The notes beneath the pieces are model-generated. The model was not told where the DNA came from. It ran no database searches and saw only the letters and a list, made by a program, of their open reading frames with translations. Position numbers and translations under genes: made by a program. Shown here piece by piece: positions 43,675-52,790 of a DNA stretch of 64,000 nucleotides (position 1 is its first letter; every line of letters starts with the position of its first letter). The DNA comes from Peribacillus frigoritolerans_B (GTDB taxonomy: Bacteria; Bacillota; Bacilli; Bacillales; DSM-1321), in NCBI RefSeq assembly GCF_044762665.1, contig NZ_JBIWES010000009.1, forward strand, positions 62,001 through 126,000, written 5' to 3'.

Positions 43675-44511
43675 ATGAAATTGTCCGGAGATTTTTTGAA
43701 AATGAAACAAAATCAAGAGAAGATTGTCATGCTGACGGCTTATGATTACCCTTCAGCAAAATTAGCCGAACAATCAGGTGTAGATATGATTTTAGTCGGT
43801 GATTCTTTAGGAATGGTCGTATTGGGATATGACTCAACGATTCCAGTTACAGTGAATGACATGATCCATCATACAAAGGCAGTAAAACGCGGGGCACCAA
43901 ACACATTTGTCGTGACGGATATGCCCTTTATGAGTTATCACCTATCTATGGATGAAACACTCAAGAATGCAGCCCGGATCATGCAGGAAGGTCATGCGGA
44001 TGCCGTGAAGCTCGAGGGTGCGGATGATGTTGTTGAAAAAATATCAGCATTGACCAAGGCGGGCATCCCGGTTGTTGCCCATCTTGGTTTGACTCCTCAA
44101 TCCGTCGGCGTCCTGGGCGGATATAAAGTGCAAGGAAAAGATGCTGAAAGTGCAGCACAGCTATTGGAAGATGCGAAAAAATGTCAAGAGGCGGGGGCGA
44201 TGCTAGTAGTTTTTGAATGTGTTCCATATCAAGTGGGGGAACTCGTTACACGGAACCTCGAAATTCCAACCATTGGAATTGGGGCAGGCGCAGAAACGGA
44301 TGGTCAAGTCCTCGTTTACCATGATGTCATCAAGTATGGGGTAGACCGGCTTGCGAAATTCGTAAAGGTTTATGGAGATGCAAATGAACTGATTGGCCAA
44401 TCGATTACAAGCTTTGTGAATGAAGTGAAATCTAAAGATTTTCCTTCGGAAGAACATACATTCACGATGAAGGATGAGCAGCTTTCTGAACTTTACGGAG
44501 GGAAAAGATGA
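43675..44511 (+). CDS. panB: 3-methyl-2-oxobutanoate hydroxymethyltransferase
   Basis: First step of pantothenate synthesis: 2-oxoisovalerate to ketopantoate. 278 residues. IVMLTAYDYPSAKLAEQSGV, DMILVGDSLGMVVLG and SHLGLTP-like VAHLGLTPQSV match the family. ATG at 43675 follows AAAAGGAGG. It overlaps panC by 4 bp (ATGA). Confidence 0.97.
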   Translation: MKLSGDFLKMKQNQEKIVMLTAYDYPSAKLAEQSGVDMILVGDSLGMVVLGYDSTIPVTVNDMIHHTKAVKRGAPNTFVVTDMPFMSYHLSMDETLKNAARIMQEGHADAVKLEGADDVVEKISALTKAGIPVVAHLGLTPQSVGVLGGYKVQGKDAESAAQLLEDAKKCQEAGAMLVVFECVPYQVGELVTRNLEIPTIGIGAGAETDGQVLVYHDVIKYGVDRLAKFVKVYGDANELIGQSITSFVNEVKSKDFPSEEHTFTMKDEQLSELYGGKR

Positions 44512-45356
44512 AAACTTTTACATCTGCAGCTGATTTGCAATTGGCACTTAGAGAGGAAAAAAACAATCACAAAAGCATTGGCTATGTAGCGACAATGGGG
44601 TTTTTGCATGAGGGGCATGCAACCCTCTTGGAAAAGGCCCGCAAAGAAAATGATATTGTGGTATTGAGTATTTTTGTGAATCCGATGCAATTTGGACCTA
44701 ATGAGGATTTTGAAACATATCCGCGGGATTTGGAACGGGATGAAAATGTCGCAGCCAATGGCGGAGTGGATTATCTCTTCTATCCAACAGTCCATGAAAT
44801 GTACGGTGAAGAACCATCTGTGAAAGTTGTTGTCCAAAGCAGGACGGATGTTTTATGCGGGAGACAAAGGCCTGGACACTTTGATGGTGTAGCGACTGTC
44901 TTAACGAAATTCTTCAATATCATCCTCCCTGATAGAGCTTACTTTGGTAAGAAGGATGCCCAGCAAGTCGCCGTGATAGATGGACTGATCAAAGACTTCA
45001 ATTTCCCCATCCAGCTTGTTGCTGTAGATACCGTACGCGAAGAAGATGGGTTAGCGAAGAGCTCGCGAAATGTGAACCTATCAGATCAAGAACGCATGGA
45101 GGCTAAAGAGCTGTACCAAAGTTTATTAAAGGCCAAAGAGGCGGTGGAATCAGGTGAAAGAAATACAGCAACCGTCACGGCTCTAGTGAGTGAACATATT
45201 ACTGCCCACACAAGTGGAGTGATCGACTATATTGAAGTCTATCAATACCCGGAACTTAAACCACTTGAATCGCTGGCAGGAAACATCATCATTGCAATGG
45301 CTGTAAAGTTCAAGCATGCAAGACTAATTGATAATATCACCTTATATGTAGAATAA
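44508..45356 (+). CDS. panC: Pantothenate synthetase
   Basis: ATP-dependent condensation of pantoate and beta-alanine. 282 residues. GYVATMGFLHEGHATLL (the HxGH motif of nucleotidyl-transfer enzymes), FVNPMQFGPNEDF, and KSSRNVNLS (KMSKS-like) are visible. Translationally coupled to panB. Confidence 0.97.
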   Translation: MKTFTSAADLQLALREEKNNHKSIGYVATMGFLHEGHATLLEKARKENDIVVLSIFVNPMQFGPNEDFETYPRDLERDENVAANGGVDYLFYPTVHEMYGEEPSVKVVVQSRTDVLCGRQRPGHFDGVATVLTKFFNIILPDRAYFGKKDAQQVAVIDGLIKDFNFPIQLVAVDTVREEDGLAKSSRNVNLSDQERMEAKELYQSLLKAKEAVESGERNTATVTALVSEHITAHTSGVIDYIEVYQYPELKPLESLAGNIIIAMAVKFKHARLIDNITLYVE

Positions 45357-45380
45357 TTCATAAGATCAGGGGGAATTGAG

Positions 45381-45764
45381 ATGTTTCGAACGATGATGAA
45401 TGGAAAAATCCACCGTGCACGTGTAACTGAAGCTAATTTGAATTATGTAGGCAGCATTACGATTGATGAGGATATAATTGATGCGGTGGGTATTCTGCCT
45501 AATGAAAAAGTCGCCATCGTTAATAATAATAATGGTGCACGGCTTGAAACGTATGTGATTGCAGGTGAACGGGGTAGCGGTGTCGTGTGTTTGAATGGAG
45601 CGGCAGCTAGACTGGTGCAGCCGGATGATGTCGTGATAATCATTTCTTATGTGATGGTTTCTGAGGATAAACTGGGAGATCATAAACCAAAAGTTGCAAT
45701 CATGGATGAAAACAACAAAATCATTGATCTGATTTCAAACGAACCTGCAGCTACAATCATGTAA
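45381..45764 (+). CDS. panD: Aspartate 1-decarboxylase
   Basis: Makes beta-alanine; pyruvoyl enzyme. 127 residues. The self-cleavage site is Gly24-Ser25 in LNYVGSITID, which gives the pyruvoyl group. Ends the panBCD operon at a strong terminator. Confidence 0.97.
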   Translation: MFRTMMNGKIHRARVTEANLNYVGSITIDEDIIDAVGILPNEKVAIVNNNNGARLETYVIAGERGSGVVCLNGAAARLVQPDDVVIIISYVMVSEDKLGDHKPKVAIMDENNKIIDLISNEPAATIM

Positions 45765-45768
45765 GCGG

Positions 45769-45818
45769 AGGGCCGGCACATGTGCATGAATCATGCATAA
45801 TTGTGCCGGCCCTTTTCG
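45769..45818 (+). terminator. Rho-independent terminator after panD
   Basis: 11-bp GC-rich stem GGGCCGGCACA / TGTGCCGGCCC, extended by inner TGCATGA/TCATGCA pairing, T-run. Confidence 0.92.
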
Positions 45819-45924
45819 TCTATTGATGTACGGCTTGTTTCCTTTATTACGATTATTATGGTATAAAAAAGATAAGAGAATTCCATCAGGAAGTGGAGAA
45901 AGCGAAGTTTGAGGTGTACAATTC

Positions 45925-48705
45925 ATGATGCAACGATATGTAGTGGTTGATTTGGAAACAACAGGGAATTCTCCGAAAAAAGGAGATAGGATTATTCAAT
46001 TTGCTGGAGTGGTCATTGAAAATGACCAAATTGTGGATGAATACTCTACATTCATCCATCCTGGACAGGAAATTTCCTTGTTTATTGAAGAATTGACCGG
46101 AATAAGCAACGAGACGGTAAAAAATGCACCTGACTTTGAAGATGTTGCAGAAAATATTGCCCGGCTTATTGAAGGGGCTTGTTTTGTTGCCCATAATGTT
46201 TTATTTGATTTATCTTTTTTACAGGAAGAACTAGTACGATGCGGGTTTGAGCCGTTTTATGGTTCCACCCTTGATACAGTGGAGTTGGCGAAAATATTAA
46301 AACCAACATCCGATGGATATAAGCTGCACCAGCTGGCTAAAGAAGAAAACCTAGATCATTCCAGGCCTCATCAAGCGGATAGTGATGCATATGCCACCGC
46401 GTTATTATTGTTGGAATTGAAAAAAAAGCTGATGAATCTTCCAGTCATGACACTTAAACAGTTACATCGATTATCTTATTCCTTACAAAGTGAGGTTTCC
46501 GAATTAATAGATGCTTGCATTGCAAGCAAACTTGCTAAAGCAGAAGTCCATTCATCTGATCTAATTACTTATAGGGGCCTTGCGTTTAAAAAGGCCGAGG
46601 ACGAAGGTGATCATAAAGACACGGAGTCGAATTTCCCGCTCGATGATGAGGAAAAAATAGCCATGCTTCAAAATGCATTCCCTTCATTTGAAGCAAGAAG
46701 CGGACAACTTGATATGATGAACATGATTCACAATTCCTTCGAAACCAGCCAGGATGCAATCATTGAAGCTGGAACAGGTATTGGAAAATCCATAGGTTAT
46801 CTGCTTCCGGCCGTTTATTTTGCAAAAAAACATCAAACTCCTGTCGTCGTTTCGACATATACGCTTCAGCTACAGGATCAACTTCTTCAAAATGAGGTTC
46901 CTAAGCTTAAGAAAATCCTTCCTTTTACCTTTCAAGCTGTTTTACTGAAGGGGAGAAGCAATTATTTGAGCTTGGCAAAGTTCGAAAGGGCTTTGCGTGA
47001 GAAGGAAGATAATTATGAAACGGCCTTAACGAAAATGCAGATATTGGTTTGGCTTACTGAAACCGTAACAGGTGATAAAGATGAATTGAATCTTACAAGC
47101 GGCGGTCAGCTATTTTGGAATAGGCTTCAAAGTGATGGTCTTACATACGCCGGTTTAAAACAGCCCTGGCTTGAATTGGATTTTTTTGAAAGGGCAAAAA
47201 GAACAGCTGCAAAGGCGGATATCATCATTACTAACCATTCATTTTTAATGACGGATCTGCTTACAGAAGACGCCTTGATTCCAAAAGAAGGGTATTTAGT
47301 TCTCGATGAAGCACACCATTTGGAACAGGCTGTATCAAAACAGCTTGGGAGCAGGCTTAATTACATTTCGGTGAAGACGGTTTTGAACAGACTAGGGACA
47401 TCAGATCAAAAGCAATTATTATATAAATTGGACAGGATGCTCTTAAATAACGGACTGACGAATGGGAAGTCTTCGCATGAATTAGATCAAAAGCTTAGTG
47501 ATTTTTCGTATGAATTCGAACAGCTTTTTTATTACATTTCCAATCAGGCGGAAAAACTTTCACGTTCCATGAGTCCAAAACGGCTTTCATTTAAAATAGA
47601 TGATGGAAGATGGAGTAAAGCGATTCTTGTCGCTGAGCGATTGGTGGATTTATTAGGATACATCATCACGGAGTTAGAGAAAAGATTGGCTCTTTTATTG
47701 GATGATGAGTCCCCCTTAGGGAAAAATTCATTATTTCACTTGAATGATATCGAGGTGCTGCTTGGACATTTACAGGATACCAGGGACTCCTTGCATGAGT
47801 TTTTCATCAAGCCCCATGATGAAAATATTTATTGGCTTGATTATACGAATGCGGCACCTCAGCATGGGGTGACTTTGACGGTTCAGCCGATTTCAGGCAG
47901 TAAACGGCTATGGGATTCCTATTTCGGGCGCCAAAAAAGTGTGGTCATGACATCGGCAACCCTTGTGGTGAAGGATTCTTTTAAGTATTTTAAAGAGCAA
48001 CTTGGTTTAGAGAATGAGCCAATGCAGACAGCAAGTTTTCCATCACCCTTTCCTTATAAGGAACTCGTAAAAGTACTGGTTCCAAATGATTTACCAGATA
48101 TCAATTGTTTATCGGTGGAGGAATTTTCCGAAACCGCGGCAAACCATATTATTGCTGCCGCTCAGGCAGCGAAAGGGAGAATGATGGTATTATTCACCTC
48201 GCATGAAATGCTGCGGGCAACCTATCATTCCGTCAAAGACAGCGGCGTTCTGGATGAGTTCACCCTGTTTGCACAAGGGATTTCTGGCGGAAGCCGGATG
48301 AGGCTGCTCAGGAATTTCCAAAATTTCGAGAAAGCGGTCCTGTTTGGGACAACCAGCCTATGGGAGGGCGTCGATATCCCAGGCGAGGATTTATCTTGTT
48401 TAATCATTGTCAGGCTGCCTTTTTCGCCACCGGATGAACCAGTGACAGCTGCAAAATGCCAACTTCTCGAGAAGCAAGGGCGCAATCCATTCTCTGCGTA
48501 TTCTTTACCTGAAGCCCTATTAAGGTTCCGCCAAGGTTTCGGCAGGCTTATACGCACTCCAGAAGATAAAGGGATTTTGGTTATACTTGATCGCCGTATC
48601 ATCACAGCCAAATATGGACCTGAATTTCAAAAGGCCATTCCGGAAGTGGACTGGCACCAAGCCTCAATATCAGAAATGGCTGAAATGATAGAAGAGTGGA
48701 TTTAA
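45925..48705 (+). CDS. dinG: DinG-type ATP-dependent helicase with exonuclease domain
   Basis: 926 residues. N-terminal DEDD 3-5 exonuclease domain (about 1-165; VVDLETTGNS, HNVLFDLSFL, HQADSDAYAT) joined to a superfamily-2 XPD-like helicase: Walker A EAGTGIGKSIGY near 282, DEAHH near 455, and C-terminal SLWEGVDIPG and RFRQGFGRLIR. This fused form is standard in Bacillus; the B. subtilis protein lacks the iron-sulfur cysteines of E. coli DinG. Involved in DNA repair/nucleic-acid processing. Ribosome binding site GAGGTG. Confidence 0.95.
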   Translation: MMQRYVVVDLETTGNSPKKGDRIIQFAGVVIENDQIVDEYSTFIHPGQEISLFIEELTGISNETVKNAPDFEDVAENIARLIEGACFVAHNVLFDLSFLQEELVRCGFEPFYGSTLDTVELAKILKPTSDGYKLHQLAKEENLDHSRPHQADSDAYATALLLLELKKKLMNLPVMTLKQLHRLSYSLQSEVSELIDACIASKLAKAEVHSSDLITYRGLAFKKAEDEGDHKDTESNFPLDDEEKIAMLQNAFPSFEARSGQLDMMNMIHNSFETSQDAIIEAGTGIGKSIGYLLPAVYFAKKHQTPVVVSTYTLQLQDQLLQNEVPKLKKILPFTFQAVLLKGRSNYLSLAKFERALREKEDNYETALTKMQILVWLTETVTGDKDELNLTSGGQLFWNRLQSDGLTYAGLKQPWLELDFFERAKRTAAKADIIITNHSFLMTDLLTEDALIPKEGYLVLDEAHHLEQAVSKQLGSRLNYISVKTVLNRLGTSDQKQLLYKLDRMLLNNGLTNGKSSHELDQKLSDFSYEFEQLFYYISNQAEKLSRSMSPKRLSFKIDDGRWSKAILVAERLVDLLGYIITELEKRLALLLDDESPLGKNSLFHLNDIEVLLGHLQDTRDSLHEFFIKPHDENIYWLDYTNAAPQHGVTLTVQPISGSKRLWDSYFGRQKSVVMTSATLVVKDSFKYFKEQLGLENEPMQTASFPSPFPYKELVKVLVPNDLPDINCLSVEEFSETAANHIIAAAQAAKGRMMVLFTSHEMLRATYHSVKDSGVLDEFTLFAQGISGGSRMRLLRNFQNFEKAVLFGTTSLWEGVDIPGEDLSCLIIVRLPFSPPDEPVTAAKCQLLEKQGRNPFSAYSLPEALLRFRQGFGRLIRTPEDKGILVILDRRIITAKYGPEFQKAIPEVDWHQASISEMAEMIEEWI

Positions 48706-48770
48706 AGAATCTTGATTATTCATTAATCCAGGAATTTTTATGAATTTATAAAGAAAAATAATCTTTGAAC

Positions 48771-48779
48771 TGGTATAAT
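48771..48779 (+). promoter_or_regulatory. Extended -10 promoter for ypmA-ypmB-aspB
   Basis: TGGTATAAT, 78 bp before ypmA, no clear -35. Confidence 0.5.
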
Positions 48780-48856
48780 GTGATAGGTGGTAAAGCCTTC
48801 AAATCCTATTCATACCAGTGGTTGTTGACAATTTATTAAAATGGAGGGGCGTTTTC

Positions 48857-49027
48857 ATGGAAAGTAAAATCGAAGTAATTTCAACAGTCAGGTTGCAACA
48901 TTCTCCTGATCTGTATAAGATTGTGGATTCTTTGAATCGAACATTGAAAAAAGATGACTTAATGTTCGGTCTTGCATTGGATTCCCAAGATCAAGAAAAA
49001 GCGATATTTACAATTTATCGTACATAG
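48857..49027 (+). CDS. ypmA: YpmA family small protein
   Basis: 56 residues, the same length as B. subtilis YpmA and ending the same way (IFTIYRT, with NRTLKKDDLMFGLALD before it). ATG at 48857 follows AATGGAGGGGCG. Soluble, function unknown. Precedes ypmB by 18 bp. Confidence 0.88.
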   Translation: MESKIEVISTVRLQHSPDLYKIVDSLNRTLKKDDLMFGLALDSQDQEKAIFTIYRT

Positions 49028-49045
49028 AAAGAAGGAAAAGCAGCT

Positions 49046-49522
49046 TTGAAAAAATGGTTGATTATTGCTTCTATCCTAGTCCTTTGTTTTATCGGATTTG
49101 TCAGCGGGGCATACATTAAAGCGTTGCAGCCTAAAAAAGAGGCTGGTAATGAGGCTTTTAAAAAGGCAAAGGAAGAAGGCGGCCTTGTGACAATGGAAGA
49201 ATTCTACCTTTATAATGGGCAGGATTCATACTCCGTCATCATTGGTAAGGGGGAAAAAGGGACTAAAAAAGTAGTCTGGCTTCCTGAGGACAAGAAGAAA
49301 GAAATAGTAGTGGAAAACTATAAAGATGGTAAATCAAAAAAAGAGATCTTGAACATTGTCAATGAAAAGCTTAATCCCCAAAAAATCATTTCGGTTAAGC
49401 TAGGCATGGAAAAGAACGTTCCGCTCTGGGAAGTAACGTATCTTGATGAATCCGAGCGTTTTAACTATGACTATTATGATTTTAAAACTGGGGAATGGCT
49501 AAAGTATTATCGAAGCATTTAG
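49046..49522 (+). CDS. tseB: Cell wall elongation regulator TseB (YpmB)
   Basis: 158 residues. One N-terminal membrane anchor (KKWLIIASILVLCFIGFVSG), then an extracytoplasmic pair of PepSY/YPEB-like domains (about 55-105 and 110-158). In B. subtilis YpmB was renamed TseB and acts with PBP2A in cell elongation. TTG start at 49046 after AAAGAAGGAAAAG. aspB follows 19 bp later. Confidence 0.88.
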   Translation: MKKWLIIASILVLCFIGFVSGAYIKALQPKKEAGNEAFKKAKEEGGLVTMEEFYLYNGQDSYSVIIGKGEKGTKKVVWLPEDKKKEIVVENYKDGKSKKEILNIVNEKLNPQKIISVKLGMEKNVPLWEVTYLDESERFNYDYYDFKTGEWLKYYRSI

Positions 49523-49541
49523 AATGGAGGATTAATTTAAA

Positions 49542-50726
49542 ATGAAATTAGCGAACCGCGTTCAGTCATTAACGCCATCAACAACATTGGCCATTACGGC
49601 AAAAGCAAAGGAACTTAAGGCACAAGGTTTAGATATAATTGGTTTGGGTGCTGGTGAACCAGACTATAATACTCCCAAACATATCATAGATGCAGCACTT
49701 TTATCCATGAATGAAGGTCAAACTAAATATACGCCATCAGCTGGTCTGCCGAAGCTAAAAGAAGCAATAGCGGCTAAATTGAAACGTGATCAAGGCTTGG
49801 AATACAAACCGTCTGAAATTTTGGTTGGCTCAGGTGCAAAGCACGCGCTTTACACATTGTTTCAAGCTATCCTGGATGAGGAAGATGAAGTCATTGTTCC
49901 GATTCCATATTGGGTGAGCTATCCTGAGCAAATCAAACTTGCTGACGGAAAGCCGGTTTATGTAGTCGGTACGGAAGAAAATCAATATAAAATCACTAAA
50001 GAACAATTAGAACAGGCAATTACCGAAAAAACGAAAGCGGTTATCATCAACTCTCCAAGCAATCCAACGGGCATGCTTTATTCCAGGGAAGAATTGGCAG
50101 CTATCGGGGAAGTTTGCCTGGCTCATGATATCTTGATCGTTTCCGACGAAATTTACGAAAAATTGGTTTATGGAAATGCTAAACATACATCCATTGCAGA
50201 GATTTCACCTGAATTGAAAAAGCAAACGATCATCATCAATGGTGTTTCTAAATCGCATTCGATGACTGGCTGGAGAATTGGTTATGCAGTCGGTGAAGAG
50301 TCCATCATTAAAGCAATGACGAACCTTGCCAGCCATAGCACATCCAACCCAACCACAACCGCTCAATATGGTGCGATTGCCGCTTATGAAGGTACGCAGG
50401 AGCCTGTTGAGGAAATGCGTCAGGCATTTGAAGGCCGATTGAATAAGATATATGATAAATTGGTTGAAATTCCAGGCGTTAGCTGCATTAAACCACAAGG
50501 GGCATTTTATTTATTCCCGAACGTTAAACATGCAGTTGAATTAACAGGGTACAGCAATGTCGAAGATTTTACGACTGCGTTGCTTGAAGAAGCTCAAGTG
50601 GCCGTTATTCCAGGTTCAGGGTTTGGTGCACCTGATAATATCAGACTCTCTTATGCAACTTCACTGGAGTTGCTGGAAGCAGCCGTTGAAAGAATACATT
50701 CATTCGTTAAATCAAAAATGGCCTAA
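49542..50726 (+). CDS. aspB: Aspartate aminotransferase (class I, Ib subgroup)
   Basis: Oxaloacetate plus glutamate to aspartate. 394 residues. LGAGEPDYNTPKHI, GAKHALYTLFQAI, NSPSNPTGMLYSREEL, and the PLP-lysine motif NGVSKSHSMTGWRIGYAVG are diagnostic. Ribosome binding site ATGGAGG. Last conserved gene of the B. subtilis-like block; asnS, which normally follows, is not here. Confidence 0.95.
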   Translation: MKLANRVQSLTPSTTLAITAKAKELKAQGLDIIGLGAGEPDYNTPKHIIDAALLSMNEGQTKYTPSAGLPKLKEAIAAKLKRDQGLEYKPSEILVGSGAKHALYTLFQAILDEEDEVIVPIPYWVSYPEQIKLADGKPVYVVGTEENQYKITKEQLEQAITEKTKAVIINSPSNPTGMLYSREELAAIGEVCLAHDILIVSDEIYEKLVYGNAKHTSIAEISPELKKQTIIINGVSKSHSMTGWRIGYAVGEESIIKAMTNLASHSTSNPTTTAQYGAIAAYEGTQEPVEEMRQAFEGRLNKIYDKLVEIPGVSCIKPQGAFYLFPNVKHAVELTGYSNVEDFTTALLEEAQVAVIPGSGFGAPDNIRLSYATSLELLEAAVERIHSFVKSKMA

Positions 50727-50735
50727 TTTTTTATA

Positions 50736-50781
50736 ACCTGCAGACTGCCTGGCTACATCAGGGTCTGCAGGTTTTTTTTAG
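50736..50781 (+). terminator. Rho-independent terminator after aspB
   Basis: 10-bp perfect stem ACCTGCAGAC / GTCTGCAGGT, eight T. It marks the left edge of the catabolic island. Confidence 0.9.
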
Positions 50782-50941
50782 TTGGATTATATTTCGATAT
50801 GGTACTTCGGGAAGAAGGCGCGACAAGAATTTTAGCTCACTTCACAATTGTAAAGGAAAGGTAGACTACCGTATTATTTGTTACATTAAGCCTATTCAGA
50901 GGAATAGAACATTAATATATGCAAAACAAGCTTGTGAAGAA

Positions 50942-51002
50942 AAATCATATATGATTTTTAATAAAAATCGATTGCAATCATATATGATTTCATATATGAT
51001 GA
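50942..51002. promoter_or_regulatory. Promoter and triple operator of the GntR regulator
   Basis: Three copies of TCATATATGA: within ATCATATATGAT at 50944-50955, again at 50977-50988, and TTCATATATGAT at 50989-51000. The last two are directly adjacent 12-mers. A sigma-A promoter TTGCAA (50972-50977), 17 nt, TATGAT (50995-51000) lies under them, so binding would block it. The same tandem 12-mer pair occurs at 63530-63553. Confidence 0.7.
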
Positions 51003-51006
51003 AAAT

Positions 51007-51684
51007 ATGGAAGAGAAAAACAAAAACCCCAGCAAAAAGCAAATAGCTTATGAGCACCTTCGTAAATTAATTTTGGATGGAACATATGGTTCTGGACAGC
51101 GGATCATTATCGATCAAACGGCAAAAGAACTTAGTTTAAGTCCGATTCCTGTCAGGGAAGCGATCAGGCAACTGGAATCTGACGGCCTTATTCAATATAA
51201 GCCTTATAGTGGAGCGGTGGTTACAAGCATAAATGAGAGCGAATACATTGAAACTCTTTCTGTTTTATCTTTGCTTGAAGGATATGCAGCTGCCCTCAGT
51301 TCTTTAACGATGAATGATCATGATTTTGAAAATCTAATTAATTTAAACAAAGAAATGGAAAAAGCCCTCCATAACTTTGAATTAGAGCTGTTTGGTAAAT
51401 TAAACGAAAGTTTCCATGCGGAAATTTATGAAAAGTGCGGAAATTCCTTTTTAAAGGAGGAAATTAAACAGGCGCAACAAAGAATGAATAGAGTCAGAAA
51501 GTCCATGTTCACCATGGTGCCGCAACGCGCAGTCCAATCGATTCGCGAACATGAAAGCATCATAAAGCTTCTAAAGGAAAAAGCATCTTTTGAAGAAATT
51601 GAATCATTGGTGAGAAAGCATAAACTGAATGCCATCAGCACTTTCAAGCAGAGGGCGGAAACTAATCAAGATCAGGCACTTTGA
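51007..51684 (+). CDS. GntR/FadR-family transcriptional regulator
   Basis: 225 residues. N-terminal winged helix-turn-helix (about 12-75; AYEHLRKLILDGTY, LSLSPIPVREAIRQLESDGLI) and a C-terminal all-helical FCD ligand-binding domain (about 90-215) with His residues that may hold a metal ion (ESFHAEIYEKC and REHESI). FCD regulators usually sense small carboxylates, so 4-HPA or a ring-cleavage intermediate is a reasonable inducer (inference). No Shine-Dalgarno is seen before ATG 51007; the predicted transcription start falls on it. Probably autorepressed. Confidence 0.85.
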   Translation: MEEKNKNPSKKQIAYEHLRKLILDGTYGSGQRIIIDQTAKELSLSPIPVREAIRQLESDGLIQYKPYSGAVVTSINESEYIETLSVLSLLEGYAAALSSLTMNDHDFENLINLNKEMEKALHNFELELFGKLNESFHAEIYEKCGNSFLKEEIKQAQQRMNRVRKSMFTMVPQRAVQSIREHESIIKLLKEKASFEEIESLVRKHKLNAISTFKQRAETNQDQAL

Positions 51685-51691
51685 TGACCCA

Positions 51692-51746
51692 GGCTTTGTT
51701 TTATAATAGTCGATCGATTATTGATAAAAGCAAAGCCGATTTTTTC
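51692..51746 (+). terminator. Terminator or attenuator between the GntR gene and the DapA-like gene
   Basis: Stem GGCTTTG / CAAAGCC with inner TTTAT/ATAAA, then six T. The loop is itself a nearly perfect 18-bp palindrome (AATAGTCGATCGATTATT). Confidence 0.65.
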
Positions 51747-51794
51747 ACTTAAATTATTCGGAATATTCAAATAATAAAAAAGGTGGTAGAAAAA

Positions 51795-52712
51795 ATGTAC
51801 GAGGAAATCAAAAGTCGTTTAAGAGGATCCATCGCTCCCGTTATCACTCCGTTTGATGACAAGATGGAAGTAGATGTAAAGGCTATAGAAAATCTAGTAA
51901 ACTGGCATATTGAAAGCGGTTCCCATGGAATCTCGGTATGCGGGACAACCGGCGAGCCGAGTTCACTAACGATTGAGGAACGGGAATTAGTGATGGAAAC
52001 GGCAATAAAAGCAGCAAAAGCCCGTGTTCCAGTTGCACCAGGCACGGGATCTGCCAATCAGAAAGAAACGTTACATTTGACAAAAAGGGCACAGGAAATG
52101 GGCGCGGATGCTGCTCTGGTCATCGTTCCTTATTACAATAAACCGAATCAACAGGCACTTTACAATCATTTTAAAACGGTCGCCGATGCTGTTGATATCC
52201 CGCTGATCGTTTATAACATTCCCGGTAGAACGGCGACGAATTTAGAAGTGAAGACATTGGCACGTCTTGCTGAAGATTGTGAAAATATTATTGGTGTAAA
52301 AGAATCAAATAAAGATTTCGAACATGTGAACCGTGTCTTATTGAATTGCGGAAGGGATTTTCTCTTATATTCGGGCATTGAATTATTATGCTATCCAATG
52401 TTGGCTATTGGAGGGGCAGGACATATAAGTGCTACTGCTAATATCACTCCTAAAGAAGTGGCGGAAATTTATAACCATTGGGTGGAGGGTGATGTGGATA
52501 AGGCACTTGACCTCCATTACAAATTAATGCCATTGAATGATGTTTTGTTTAAAGAAACCAATCCAGGACCATTAAAAGCTGCGATGGGTATGATGGGGAA
52601 AATCAATCCCGCATTAAGGCCGCCTATGGGACCTCCTTCGGAACCATTGGAAAAAGAACTGCGTGAAACCCTTCAATCATACGGGTTGATTGACCAAAAA
52701 ATCCAGTCATAA
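51795..52712 (+). CDS. DapA-family class I aldolase/lyase, probably for the 4-HPA pathway
   Basis: 305 residues of the dihydrodipicolinate synthase/N-acetylneuraminate lyase fold. Schiff-base lysine in IIGVKESN, catalytic Tyr and carboxylate-binding Arg in YNIPGRTATN, and CGTTGEPSSLT where true DHDPS has GTTGES. It lies first in the run with hpaE and hpaD. HpaI (4-hydroxy-2-oxoheptanedioate aldolase) is absent, so this pyruvate-lyase fold may take over the final aldol cleavage; that is inference. A plain lysine-pathway DHDPS is less likely in this context. ATG 51795 follows AAAGGTGG. Confidence 0.75.
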   Translation: MYEEIKSRLRGSIAPVITPFDDKMEVDVKAIENLVNWHIESGSHGISVCGTTGEPSSLTIEERELVMETAIKAAKARVPVAPGTGSANQKETLHLTKRAQEMGADAALVIVPYYNKPNQQALYNHFKTVADAVDIPLIVYNIPGRTATNLEVKTLARLAEDCENIIGVKESNKDFEHVNRVLLNCGRDFLLYSGIELLCYPMLAIGGAGHISATANITPKEVAEIYNHWVEGDVDKALDLHYKLMPLNDVLFKETNPGPLKAAMGMMGKINPALRPPMGPPSEPLEKELRETLQSYGLIDQKIQS

Positions 52713-52790
52713 TTGCTAGATTGGGAAGATTGCGCAAATCCAAACGATTATTGTCATCTTCCCGAATTAATTTTTAAAGGAGGATTTATC

